The position numbers and the translations under genes are program-made. The notes beneath the pieces are model-generated. The model searched no databases. It was not told the origin of the DNA and saw only the letters and a list, made by a program, of their open reading frames with translations. A stretch of DNA of 10,402 nt. Origin: JAAETI01 sp965368515. Lineage in GTDB: Bacteria > Actinomycetota > Acidimicrobiia > Spongiisociales > UBA5794. The stretch is taken from contig CBDUNF010000128.1 of assembly GCA_965368515.1 (NCBI GenBank), forward strand, positions 1 to 10,402, given 5' to 3'. Positions 1 through 6,089 of the stretch are shown one piece after another. Each line of letters starts with the position of its first letter. The first letter of the stretch is position 1.

Positions 1-379
1 CCCGAAGCGTTTCTTCGGTGCGGCCCGCAACATCGAAGAGGGCGGCAGCCTCACAATCCTCGGTACCGCTCTCGTCGAGACTGGTTCCCGGATGGACGAA
101 GTCATCTTCGAAGAGTTCAAGGGCACCGGAAACATGGAGCTTCGCCTCGATCGCAAGCTTGCGGACAAGCGCATCTACCCGGCCATCGACATTGAGGCTT
201 CCGGCACTCGTCGTGAGGAGCTGTTGTTCCACCCAGACGAATTGACCGAGGTATGGAAGCTCCGGAGGGTGCTGATGGCACTCGAGTCGGGAGCGGCTAC
301 CGAGCTTCTCATCGACCGTCTCAAGAACACCAAGTCCAACGCCGCTTTCCTCGCTGAGGTCGCCAAGAGCGGTCAGTAG
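1..379 (+). CDS. rho: Transcription termination factor Rho, C-terminal part (5' truncated)
   Basis: This is the C-terminal 125 or so residues of Rho, the hexameric RNA-dependent ATPase that translocates along nascent RNA and ends transcription. The reading frame is open from base 2, giving PKRFFGAARNIEEGGSLTIL and then the highly conserved stretch around ETGSRMDEVIFEEFKGTGNM. This is the part of the RecA-like ATPase domain with the R-loop and the arginine-finger region (SGTRREELL). The end, DRLKNTKSNAAFLAEV, is the usual Rho C-terminus. The N-terminal RNA-binding domain and Walker motifs lie outside the window. The stop TAG (377-379) is followed directly by an in-frame TAA. Rho next to rpmE and prfA is the standard actinobacterial order, and the gap to rpmE is only 36 bases, so co-transcription is likely. 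Identity is seen directly; operon membership is inferred. Confidence 0.97.
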   Translation, partial: PKRFFGAARNIEEGGSLTILGTALVETGSRMDEVIFEEFKGTGNMELRLDRKLADKRIYPAIDIEASGTRREELLFHPDELTEVWKLRRVLMALESGAATELLIDRLKNTKSNAAFLAEVAKSGQ

Positions 380-402
380 TAAAGTCCCTTGCTGCAACAA
401 CC

Positions 403-407
403 AGGAG
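403..407 (+). promoter_or_regulatory. Shine-Dalgarno site that fixes the rpmE start
   Basis: AGGAG sits 8 bases before the TTG at 416. An earlier in-frame TTG at 389 would put this site inside the coding region and would add nine residues not seen in L31 proteins. The site therefore supports TTG 416 (MKPDLHPDYRP) as the true start. Confidence 0.75.
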
Positions 408-415
408 CTAGAGCT

Positions 416-703
416 TTGAAACCCGATCTTCATCCCGACTATCGGCCCGTCGTGTATCAAGACACCTCGTCCGATTTTGCCTTCCTGACTCGGTCCACCA
501 TCCAGACAGATGAGACCATCGAGTGGGAAGATGGCAACACCTATCCGCTGGCCAAGCTCGAAATCTCGAGTGCGAGTCACCCGTTCTATACCGGCAAGCA
601 GATCCTCGTCGACTCTGGTGGTCGCGTGGAGCGGTTCCGTCGTCGTTACGCCAAGGTTGGTGTCGACACCACGGCCAAGGACGCCGCGGACTCTGACAAG
701 TAG
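416..703 (+). CDS. rpmE2: 50S ribosomal protein L31, type B (zinc-free form)
   Basis: A 95-residue L31 protein of the large ribosomal subunit, which bridges the subunits near the central protuberance. Family marks are MKPDLHPDYRPVVYQD at the N-terminus, FLTRST, EWEDGNTYPL, and the signature SHPFYTGKQ followed by GRVERFRRRY. It has no cysteine at all, so the CxxC zinc ribbon of type A L31 is missing; the longer sequence with the EWEDGNTYPL insertion is that of type B (RpmE2/YtiA). The last 17 residues are a charged tail rich in Asp and Lys. The start is a TTG chosen from the Shine-Dalgarno site at 403-407. It lies 36 bases after rho and 6 bases before the DUF1385 gene. Type B paralogs are often induced under zinc limitation in other bacteria, but here the gene sits at the housekeeping locus and no Zur-like operator is evident. 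Confidence 0.95.
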   Translation: MKPDLHPDYRPVVYQDTSSDFAFLTRSTIQTDETIEWEDGNTYPLAKLEISSASHPFYTGKQILVDSGGRVERFRRRYAKVGVDTTAKDAADSDK

Positions 704-709
704 CGCGGG

Positions 710-1654
710 TTGAGTCGCTCACCCGGAGCGAGCGTCGGCGGACAAGCCGTAATGGAGGGCGTGATGATGCGCGCCCCGAGCCAATGGGCTGTGGCGTGCC
801 GCCGACCCGATGGCAGCATTATCACCCAGCGCAATGATCTGCCCAGCCTGAGTGGCAAATCACGCTGGCGCAAGGTTCCGTTCGTCCGCGGTGTGCTCGT
901 CCTCGCCGAATCATTGTCCCTGGGCTTCAAAGCGCTCTCTTGGTCGGCGGTCCAGTCAGGTGCGGAAGAAGAGGACGAACTGAGCAAGGGCCAGGTCTTC
1001 TGGACCATGGCGCTGGCAGTAATCGTCGCTCTAGCGCTCTTCATTCTGCTGCCGGCGTTCGCCGCCAATTACCTCAAGACGTTTGTTTCGGACTCGTCGA
1101 TCGGCTTTGTAGTCATCGACGGCGTGCTTCGAATCGGACTGATCGTTCTGTACATCTGGGCGATCTCGAGATCCGAGGAGATCGCTCGAGTCTTCCAATA
1201 TCACGGAGCGGAACACAAGACGATCCATGCCTATGAGAATGACGATCCGCTGAGCATCGCGGCGATCCAGGCTTACAGTCCGCGCCACCCTCGATGTGGA
1301 ACCTCATTCATCCTGATCGTTGGAATGGTCGCTTTTGTAGTGTTCTTGACCCTCCACGGTCTGCCCTTCGTTTGGCAGGTCATCTCGCGCTTGGCGTTGA
1401 TTCCGGTGATCGCCGGGCTGTCCTACGAGGTGCTGAAGCTTGGCGCAAACCAACGGTGGATGTCTTGGGCCAACCGTCCCGGCATATGGCTCCAGCGCAT
1501 CACGACCAAGGAACCAACCGATGACATGGTCGAGGTGGCGGTCGCCAGCCTTCTGGCGGCGCTGACCGATGATGAGGTCGCGGCCGTTGAGGAACGTGGG
1601 CCGATTGTCGCTGCTGCCCTCGCTGCAGAGCGAGAAGAAACCGTCGATGGATGA
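710..1654 (+). CDS. DUF1385 (YqhQ-family) membrane protein of unknown function
   Basis: A 314-residue protein of the DUF1385/YqhQ family, described in databases as a putative metal-dependent protein; I know of no proven reaction. Family marks are GGQAVMEGVMMR (10-21), YHGAEHKTIHAYE (164-176, with His/Glu residues that could bind metal), HPRCGTSF (193-200), GLSYEVLKL (236-244) and a C-terminal PGIWLQRITTKEP (257-269). Hydrophobic stretches at about 98-116, 132-150, 199-216 and 225-240 suggest three or four membrane segments, with the HKTIHAYE motif between the second and third. The start is TTG at 710, six bases after rpmE, with only a weak ribosome site; a later ATG would cut off part of the conserved GGQAVMEG motif. 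Its end overlaps prfA by 8 bases, implying translational coupling. Position between rpmE and prfA hints at a link to translation, which is inference only. Confidence 0.88.
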   Translation: MSRSPGASVGGQAVMEGVMMRAPSQWAVACRRPDGSIITQRNDLPSLSGKSRWRKVPFVRGVLVLAESLSLGFKALSWSAVQSGAEEEDELSKGQVFWTMALAVIVALALFILLPAFAANYLKTFVSDSSIGFVVIDGVLRIGLIVLYIWAISRSEEIARVFQYHGAEHKTIHAYENDDPLSIAAIQAYSPRHPRCGTSFILIVGMVAFVVFLTLHGLPFVWQVISRLALIPVIAGLSYEVLKLGANQRWMSWANRPGIWLQRITTKEPTDDMVEVAVASLLAALTDDEVAAVEERGPIVAAALAAEREETVDG

Positions 1655-2726
1655 CAGCCTGCTGAAGAAGCTGCAAGAACTCGAGATCCGGTTCGCCGAG
1701 ACGCTCGAGCAGATGGCCGACCCCGATGTCCTGTCGGACCAGGATCGTTATCGCGAGGTCTCGATCCATCACGCTGAGCTCCGACCAGTGATCGAGGCCT
1801 TCCGGGAGTATGAGCAGGCAGCTCAGGAGATGGAAGAGGCCGCCGAGATGGCTACGGCCGAGTCCGATCCCGAGATGCGGGAGTATCTCGAGGGAGTGGC
1901 TAACGAGCAACGGGCGCGGCTCGAGCCTCTCGATACCAAGCTGCGAGCGATGCTCGTTCCCAAGGATCCGAACGACGACAAGGACGTGATCGTCGAGATC
2001 AGGGCTGCAGCCGGGGGCGACGAAGCGGCCTTGTGGGGAGCGGATCTCTACAGGATGTATGAGCGCTTTGCAGAGCGCCACGGTTGGAAGAGCGAACCGA
2101 TCAACACTTCGATCACGGGTGGCGGTGGCCTCAAGGACGCGACGTTCTCAGTGAAAGGCAAGGGTGCGTACTCGCGCCTCAAGTACGAGGCTGGTCCGCA
2201 CCGGGTGCAGCGGGTCCCCAAGACCGAGTCGCAAGGAAGGATTCACACTTCGATCGCAACGGTTGCCGTGCTTCCCGAAGTCGAGGCGGTCGAGGTCGAC
2301 ATTCATGAGAATGACATTCAGGTCGACACGTTCCGTTCCCAGGGACCCGGTGGCCAGTCCGTCAACACCACCGATTCGGCAGTTCGCATCACCCATTTGC
2401 CCACAGGTGTGGTAGTCACGTGCCAGGACGAAAAGTCGCAGTTGCAGAACAAGCTGAAGGCGTTGCGTGTGTTGCGAGCCCGGCTCTATCAACAGCAGCT
2501 TGCCGAGCAACAAGGTGAGCAGGCATCGGCCAGACGCTCCCAGGTCGGAACGGGGGAACGGTCGGAGAAGATCCGTACCTACAACTTCAAGGAGAACCGG
2601 GTAACCGACCATCGCGTTGGTTTGACTCTGCACTCACTGCCGGAAGTCCTCGACGGCAGCCTGGACGAGTTCCATACCGCCCTGGCCGCGCACGATGCTG
2701 CCGAGAGCCTCGCCTCCTCCGATTGA
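1647..2726 (+). CDS. prfA: Peptide chain release factor 1 (RF1)
   Basis: A 359-residue class I release factor that reads UAA and UAG and triggers hydrolysis of peptidyl-tRNA. The N-terminal helical domain (1-100) is rich in Glu. The codon-reading loop contains the P-x-T tripeptide typical of RF1 (P191-K192-T193, in HRVQRVPKTESQGRIHTS), not the SPF of RF2. The catalytic GGQ is at 235-237 (RSQGPGGQSVNTTDSAVR), and its Gln is the site methylated by PrmC. The C-terminal part has the usual EKIRTYNFKENRVTDHR (307-323). ATG 1647 gives the normal family length (354-360) and starts with the expected amphipathic helix; it overlaps the DUF1385 stop by 8 bases. An in-frame start 26 codons earlier is less likely. 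The gene ends in TGA, which is read by RF2, so RF1 does not terminate its own synthesis. No Rho-independent terminator follows. Confidence 0.98.
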   Translation: MDDSLLKKLQELEIRFAETLEQMADPDVLSDQDRYREVSIHHAELRPVIEAFREYEQAAQEMEEAAEMATAESDPEMREYLEGVANEQRARLEPLDTKLRAMLVPKDPNDDKDVIVEIRAAAGGDEAALWGADLYRMYERFAERHGWKSEPINTSITGGGGLKDATFSVKGKGAYSRLKYEAGPHRVQRVPKTESQGRIHTSIATVAVLPEVEAVEVDIHENDIQVDTFRSQGPGGQSVNTTDSAVRITHLPTGVVVTCQDEKSQLQNKLKALRVLRARLYQQQLAEQQGEQASARRSQVGTGERSEKIRTYNFKENRVTDHRVGLTLHSLPEVLDGSLDEFHTALAAHDAAESLASSD

Positions 2727-2728
2727 TC

Positions 2729-4474
2729 TCAAGCCGTCTGCGCCTCCGGCGCGACAACGGCGAGATATCCATGGCTACGTTCGGCTGCGGTGCCTGCCGA
2801 TTGCACCCGCCCGGGGAGTCGAATCCAGAAGCAGGCACCGCCCGACCGATCGGAGAGGCGGTAGCCGGTGGATCCTCCGTGGGCTTGCGCAATCGCTCTG
2901 GTCATCGCAAGCCCAATCCCGGAGCCGGGCGCCGAGGAGTTGAGGCGGTGCGGTCCTCGCTCGAACTTCTCCCAGATGAGTAGCTCGTACTTGCGTGGTA
3001 CGCCGGGACCGTTGTCGTGCACCTCGATCACCAAGTCCCCACCACCAGCCTGCACTGCAAGCTGAACCTGGTCTCCGCCGTAGCGGAGAGCATTCTTGAT
3101 GAGGTTGGCGAGAGCCTGTTGTATACGGCCGGCGTCGACGAACGCGGAGATAGTTGGTTCAGAATCGACTCGAACCCGGTCCGGGTCGATTCCTGCCAAC
3201 TCGATGCTCCGGTCCACCAGCTGCTCTATGGCCACCTCGTCGACCTGGAGATCGATCTGCGTGTTGCCATCCGAGGCAAGCACAAGTAGGTCGGCAACGA
3301 TGCGAGACAGGTGAGCTGCTTGCTCTACGGCGAGCGTCGTGACCTCTCGGCGTTCGTTGATGTCGTCGATCCCGTCGCTCTCGAGAAGATCAAGGAAGCC
3401 GACGACCGTGGTCAGCGGCGTCCGCAGCTCATGTGAGATCGACGCTGCCAGGTCAGCTCGCTGGTCGTCGACCAAGCGTCGGCTTTCGCGAATCGCGACT
3501 CCCTGTCGAGCAATGATGAGCGCCCCGAGCACCACCACAGCAAGGAGGAGCGTGCGATCGGTCGCACTGGCACCGACATTGGGGAAGCGAACGAGCAAAG
3601 CCCCGAACAAGCTGGCGGCAAGACCGTACGGCACAAGGATCGCCCAGGCCGGCGCGCTAGTCCGATCCGCATATTCCCGTCCTGGCGGCACGCTCTGCAC
3701 GTTCGCCCCGGCGGCAAGGAACATCATTCCGGCAACGATCGGAAACGCATAGACAGGCTGAACCTCTGCGAATGTGCGCCCCAATCCCGAGGTGAGGAAC
3801 GCATAGTCACCACCCGTCTGGCTGGCGATGGCTATCCCGAGATACACCAGCCGCCGATCGAAGCGGTGGGTGGAGCGTTTGATTACGACGGTAACGAGGA
3901 CCACGAGAAGAATCGCGTCCAATACGATGTAAGAGGAACCCACGACTCGATCCCACACGGGGGCAGATCCAAGCTGCTGGGTTACGTCGCGGAGGGTTAC
4001 CGTCCAGAGAATCGTGCTGATCGCAACCGCGCCGATCAGGCCGTCGATCAGCAGCCTGAGGCGCTGCCATCTGCTTCCGGCGGTATGAGGGAGGCTTGCG
4101 ATTCCGGCGATGCCGACTCCGTAGCCAACGAGCCAGAAGAGGTCGACCGGTCCGAATGTTGGCACGTCATCGACGAGGGTCCACGCGACGCCGTGCACGA
4201 CGAGACCCAGCGCGGCAATGAGTAATCCGACGCCAAGCAACCTCCATGCGCGCCGCTCTGACTGCTGGAGCCGTCCCGTTGTTGTGATGAAGAACCACGC
4301 CGCTCCGCTCAGCGATGTCGCAAGGGCGATGATGGCGACTACCGAGGCCGGTTCGACCGGGAGCACCAGAGTCGCAGCGGCAGCAAGCGTGAGAACCGTG
4401 TACGCCAGACGCATGGTGCGGCGGCGATGCAGGGGCTCACCAAGCGGCTGGTCTCGGAGCAGGTGTGCAGGCAT
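2729..4474 (-). CDS. Orphan sensor histidine kinase with a large multi-pass membrane domain
   Basis: A 581-residue membrane sensor kinase. The first 325 residues hold about ten hydrophobic segments (near 22-40, 43-63, 77-99, 108-127, 140-160, 181-198, 209-228, 237-256, 275-296, 307-324). Motifs such as GPVDLFWLVGYGVGIAGI, LRLLIDGLIGAVAIST and SSYIVLDAILLVV resemble the membrane region often found ahead of GGDEF/EAL domains in actinobacteria. A short linker leads to a HisKA domain with the phospho-acceptor His348 in ISHELRTPLTTVVGF. The HATPase_c domain has the N-box (NLIKNALRYG, N461), G1 (DNGPGVP, 487-493), F-box (WEKFERG) and G2 (GSGIGLAM, 517-524). All catalytic boxes are intact. The start is uncertain: ATG 4474 or ATG 4414 (residue 21, MRLAYTVLTL), and neither has a good ribosome site. 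No response regulator is adjacent. It is convergent with prfA (2-base gap) and divergent from prmC. The ligand is unknown. Confidence 0.93.
   Translation of the reverse strand: MPAHLLRDQPLGEPLHRRRTMRLAYTVLTLAAAATLVLPVEPASVVAIIALATSLSGAAWFFITTTGRLQQSERRAWRLLGVGLLIAALGLVVHGVAWTLVDDVPTFGPVDLFWLVGYGVGIAGIASLPHTAGSRWQRLRLLIDGLIGAVAISTILWTVTLRDVTQQLGSAPVWDRVVGSSYIVLDAILLVVLVTVVIKRSTHRFDRRLVYLGIAIASQTGGDYAFLTSGLGRTFAEVQPVYAFPIVAGMMFLAAGANVQSVPPGREYADRTSAPAWAILVPYGLAASLFGALLVRFPNVGASATDRTLLLAVVVLGALIIARQGVAIRESRRLVDDQRADLAASISHELRTPLTTVVGFLDLLESDGIDDINERREVTTLAVEQAAHLSRIVADLLVLASDGNTQIDLQVDEVAIEQLVDRSIELAGIDPDRVRVDSEPTISAFVDAGRIQQALANLIKNALRYGGDQVQLAVQAGGGDLVIEVHDNGPGVPRKYELLIWEKFERGPHRLNSSAPGSGIGLAMTRAIAQAHGGSTGYRLSDRSGGACFWIRLPGRVQSAGTAAERSHGYLAVVAPEAQTA
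2734..2760. other. GC-rich imperfect hairpin at the prfA / histidine kinase convergent junction
   Basis: GCGCC (2740-2744), a three-base loop and GGCGC (2748-2752) form a tight stem, extended after an internal bulge by CCGT (2734-2737) pairing with ACGG (2757-2760). It starts 8 bases after the prfA stop and lies inside the 3' end of the kinase gene on the other strand. No T-run follows on either strand, so it is not a classical intrinsic terminator; it could slow polymerase or protect 3' ends. It may also be chance in GC-rich coding DNA. Confidence 0.3.
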
Positions 4475-4561
4475 TCACCAGCACTGTCGGGATGTCAACA
4501 ATGGAAGTAAGGGTTTGGTGTGCGCTGTTCCGCGAGGACACACGTCTATGTTGGGCCCGAC
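4475..4561. promoter_or_regulatory. Divergent intergenic region between the kinase gene and prmC
   Basis: This 87-base gap must hold the promoter of the kinase and probably a promoter for prmC, because prfA transcription cannot be assumed to run through 1.7 kb of oppositely oriented gene. On the - strand there is a perfect TTGACA (4498-4493) but no convincing -10 hexamer at 16-18 bases. On the + strand TATGTT (4547-4552) fits TANNNT and ends 9 bases before ATG 4562, which would suit a leaderless or near-leaderless prmC transcript. No clear operator repeat is seen. Promoter assignments are inference. Confidence 0.35.
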
Positions 4562-5395
4562 ATGACAGACACCGCTCTCTCACTACTCGGCAGTGCTCGG
4601 GAGCTACCCGAGCATGAAGCGATTCGCTTGCTGCTTTTGGCTGCACAGGCCGACCGGAGCTGGATGGTTGGTGACCCGGAAGTGACGGGTGATGTGGCCG
4701 ATCGCTTCCTTCGGTACGTCGCCCGCCGTCGTCGCCGTGAGCCCATCCAATACATCGAGGGGTCGACCCACTTCGGACCGATCAAGCTTCGAGTCGACAA
4801 AAGGGCGTTGATTCCTCGTCCGGAGACGGAGCGGCTCTGGGAGCTTTGTGTGAACGCTCTCCATGGACGGGACACGCCCGTTATCGTCGATCTCTGCACC
4901 GGAAGCGGAAACCTGGCGTTGGCGTTACAGCATGCGCTGCCGCGGGCGACCACCATTGCGACCGATATGTCCGCCGCAGCGATCACCCTAGCCAAGGAGA
5001 ATGCGGAGGCACTGGGCCTAGGAGTGACCTTTGAGGTCGGCGATCTATTTACCGCCTTACCGGAGACACTCCGAGGCGAGGTCGATTTGATTGTCTCCAA
5101 TCCACCGTATGTCAGCAACGAGGAGTACCGGCTACTCCCGAGCGAGATATCGGAACACGAGCCGAGCACGGCGTTGCTTGCGGGGCCCGACGGTCTTGAT
5201 GTGTTGCGGCGCATCGCCGCTGAAGCCATCACCTGGCTACGTCCCGGGGGCACCATTGCCTGTGAAATCGGCGAGACCCAGGGCGACCCCTGCATGAGCA
5301 TCTTTGCGCGGTATCGGCCGCGAATTGAGAAGGATCTCACCGATCGGGATCGATTTGTGCTCGGATCGGCGCCAATGGCGCAGGATGTGCACTAA
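4562..5395 (+). CDS. prmC: Peptide chain release factor N5-glutamine methyltransferase
   Basis: A 277-residue SAM-dependent methylase that modifies the Gln of the GGQ loop in RF1 and RF2, raising termination efficiency. The N-terminal helical domain ends in RRRREPIQYIEGSTHFGPIKL, followed by the family marker IPRPETE (84-90). The SAM-binding motif I is VDLCTGSGNLALAL (109-122), with the acidic residue D135 in motif II (TIATDMS). The catalytic NPPY is at 180-183 and is followed by HEPSTALLAGPDGL, typical of PrmC. Length fits the family (270-290). ATG 4562 was chosen because the N-terminal helix then has normal length; GTG 4520 is an alternative that adds 14 residues and has an AAGG ahead of it. 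PrmC usually follows prfA directly; here the histidine kinase lies between them. The next gene, tsaC, follows after 31 bases and is probably co-transcribed. Confidence 0.96.
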   Translation: MTDTALSLLGSARELPEHEAIRLLLLAAQADRSWMVGDPEVTGDVADRFLRYVARRRRREPIQYIEGSTHFGPIKLRVDKRALIPRPETERLWELCVNALHGRDTPVIVDLCTGSGNLALALQHALPRATTIATDMSAAAITLAKENAEALGLGVTFEVGDLFTALPETLRGEVDLIVSNPPYVSNEEYRLLPSEISEHEPSTALLAGPDGLDVLRRIAAEAITWLRPGGTIACEIGETQGDPCMSIFARYRPRIEKDLTDRDRFVLGSAPMAQDVH

Positions 5396-5426
5396 CTTGA
5401 GACTTGTGCCGTAAAAGGGAGCAAGA

Positions 5427-5990
5427 ATGTCGATCGAGCAAGCTGTTGCTGCACTCAGGCGGGGAGAGATCGTCGGTGTGCCAACGGATACGCTTTACGG
5501 TCTTGCGGCTGATCCATTTAGGGAAGATGCGCTCGGTGCCATCTTCGATCTGAAGGGCAGGCCCGCCAACAAGCCTCTCGCGATCCTGGTGGCATCGCTG
5601 GAGCAGGGCATGACCATCGCATCGCTATCCGACCGTGCCCTCGACCTAGCCGACCTGCATTGGCCCGGAGCTCTTACGCTGGTGCTTCCGCGACTTCCCT
5701 CGGCTCCGGCCTGGCTGGGGCACTCCGGGCGGCGCACTGTTGGTCTCCGCTGTCCCGATCACCCGGTTGCGATCGAGCTTCTCGAGACATACGGGCCGCT
5801 GGCGGTCACTTCAGCGAATCTCGCCGGTAACGAATCGGTATTGAACGACCTCGATGCCAAGGATCTCTTCGGTGATGCTGTTTCCGTATATCTCGAGGGC
5901 AAGGCAAAAGGCGGACAGGCCTCCACGATCATCGACCTGACCGAGCCGTCGCCGCTCGTCTTACGAGACGGTCCCGTGCGCGGCGTCTAA
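5427..5990 (+). CDS. tsaC: L-threonylcarbamoyladenylate synthase (TsaC/YrdC/Sua5 family, short form)
   Basis: A 187-residue YrdC-fold enzyme that makes threonylcarbamoyl-AMP from threonine, bicarbonate and ATP, the first step of t6A formation at position 37 of ANN-decoding tRNAs. Conserved parts are VGVPTDTLYGLAADP (16-30), the KxR motif in LKGRPANKPLAIL (K43, R45), HWPGALTLVLP (78-88), VGLRCPDHP (105-113) and the SxN motif in AVTSANLAG (S129, N131). It lacks the C-terminal Sua5 domain found in proteins of about 340 residues, so it is the stand-alone TsaC/YwlC type. ATG 5427 has AGGGAG 5 bases upstream. It lies 31 bases after prmC, the order found in mycobacteria and Bacillus. Cytoplasmic. 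The partners TsaB, TsaD and TsaE are not in this window. Confidence 0.95.
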   Translation: MSIEQAVAALRRGEIVGVPTDTLYGLAADPFREDALGAIFDLKGRPANKPLAILVASLEQGMTIASLSDRALDLADLHWPGALTLVLPRLPSAPAWLGHSGRRTVGLRCPDHPVAIELLETYGPLAVTSANLAGNESVLNDLDAKDLFGDAVSVYLEGKAKGGQASTIIDLTEPSPLVLRDGPVRGV

Positions 5991-6045
5991 ACCCGCATTT
6001 CGGTTACCGGGTACCAATCCGGCAAGCATCAGAACGGGTCGTCAC

Positions 6046-6054
6046 TGCTACTCT
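6046..6054 (+). promoter_or_regulatory. Candidate extended -10 promoter for glyA
   Basis: TGCTACTCT combines the TGn extension with TACTCT, which fits the sigma-70 family TANNNT pattern. It lies in the 99-base gap between tsaC and glyA and would start transcription near 6061, leaving a leader of about 30 bases before ATG 6090. The -35 region is poor, as allowed for extended -10 promoters. The rest of the gap (5991-6089) shows no terminator with a T-run. This is a pattern match only. Confidence 0.3.
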
Positions 6055-6075
6055 CGCCGAAACGCGTTCATGTGC

Positions 6076-6081
6076 AGGGGA
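6076..6081 (+). promoter_or_regulatory. Shine-Dalgarno site for glyA
   Basis: AGGGGA lies 8 bases before ATG 6090. It argues against the upstream in-frame GTG at 6072, which would place this site inside the gene, and so sets the start used for GlyA. Confidence 0.65.
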
Positions 6082-6089
6082 AGAATCCG

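Noticed and set aside
1569..1646. Upstream in-frame start giving an RF1 longer by 26 residues
   Set aside because: The extension lies within the DUF1385 C-terminus, has no RF1 similarity, and ATG 1647 gives the usual RF1 length.
1500..2081. A 193-codon open frame on the - strand opposite prfA
   Set aside because: It is fully antisense to a well-conserved RF1 gene and has no recognisable domain; it is a frame shadow of GC-rich coding DNA.
4493..4498. Perfect TTGACA on the - strand as a firm kinase promoter
   Set aside because: No acceptable -10 box at 16-18 bases, so it is kept only as a weak hint in the divergent region entry.
2723..4565. Several + strand open frames inside the kinase gene (for example 3339-3752 and 3866-4225)
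   Set aside because: They are antisense to an intact histidine kinase with all catalytic boxes and have no family character of their own.
4546..5340. A 264-codon open frame on the - strand opposite prmC
   Set aside because: Low-complexity Ser/Arg-rich translation, fully covered by a real prmC with all motifs; a shadow.
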